DNA of 36,412 bases, taken from positions 1 to 36,412 of IMG/VR virus record IMGVR_UViG_3300034272_003023, one strand, 5' to 3'. This document shows, in pieces, positions 36,371-36,412 of this stretch (position 1 is the stretch's first letter; the number at the start of each line of letters is the position of its first letter). The DNA is from a virus. A model generated the notes under the pieces. That model was not told the origin of the DNA. It ran no database searches and was given only the letters and a program-made list of their open reading frames with translations. The position numbers were made by a program, and so were the translations under genes.

Positions 36371-36412
36371 ATGATACTAACTGAAGAAATTAAAAGAATC
36401 CGTGAGGTAATG
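36371..36412 (+). CDS. Start of another protein with the shared N-terminal motif (partial)
   Basis: An ATG 1 base after the previous stop opens a frame (MILTEEIKRIREVM) that runs off the window. The LTEEIKRIRE pattern matches the short amphipathic motif of the four other proteins. The remainder is outside the window. Confidence 0.6.
   Translation, partial: MILTEEIKRIREVM

Noticed and set aside
1-36412. CRISPR array or insertion sequence
   Set aside because: No regular direct repeats with spacers, no terminal inverted repeats and no transposase-like frame were seen.

Overview
The window looks like part of a large tailed-phage genome (or a closely related virus-like element) whose host is a member of Bacteroidota. 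The phage reading rests on tightly packed small genes with ATGA overlaps, a DUF3310 protein, a T4 Rnl1-type RNA ligase with a phosphoesterase and a polynucleotide kinase, an adenylosuccinate synthetase of the short type, a tRNA, a cell-wall hydrolase, and many unrecognised ORFs. The host assignment rests on repeated promoters of the Bacteroidota form (TTTG, about 20 bases, TAnnTTTG), on a gliding-motility/T9SS-type C-terminal domain and a T9SS-type sorting tail, and on signal peptides that nearly all leave Gln at the mature N-terminus. No capsid, tail, terminase or replicative polymerase gene is visible.

Layout. 1-3700: small genes, glutamine synthetase (GSII type) overlapping a guanidinoacetate-methyltransferase-like gene, DUF3310 and small proteins. 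3750-8090: a likely early block containing a primase-like protein, an RNA ligase, a phosphoesterase, a 5'-kinase and a PurA/PurZ-like synthetase; several of these genes seem to be leaderless. 8119-13492: exported proteins including a large T9SS-type protein, an SPFH lipoprotein, a DUF5856-like protein, a peptidoglycan-binding protein, DUF192 and Nudix. 13570-14725: an RNA island with a pseudoknot-type small RNA, an initiator-like tRNA-Met(CAT), a 66-base structured hairpin, and a stand-alone 0.8 kb structured RNA with its own promoter and terminator. 14780-20725: zinc-binding proteins, two family-2 glycosyltransferases and UDP-galactopyranose mutase. 20798-22402: UmuD-like/UmuC. 22435-26375: an endolysin-like protein and many small genes. 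26407-33262: an island of exported proteins (cohesin/dockerin/T9SS, CsgG-type curli secretion, a Ser/Asn/Gly/Gln-rich protein, a C-type-lectin protein, an exported DNA/RNA nuclease). 33259-36412: a zincin, small proteins, a SPOR protein, and proteins sharing a short N-terminal motif.

Two promoter classes can be read. The host-like TAnnTTTG promoters sit before RNA repair, nucleotide metabolism, glycosyltransferase and UmuD genes, four times exactly 4 bases before the ATG. A second motif, TATTTAT, lies 4-21 bases before other starts on both strands, including several genes with the shared N-terminal motif, and is a candidate late promoter. The strongest leads are the giant structured RNA with its neighbouring tRNA and pseudoknot RNA, the curli-type/T9SS export island in a phage, the split RNA-repair cassette, and the UmuD-like protein without its catalytic serine. 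All functional names come from reading motifs; no database search was possible.
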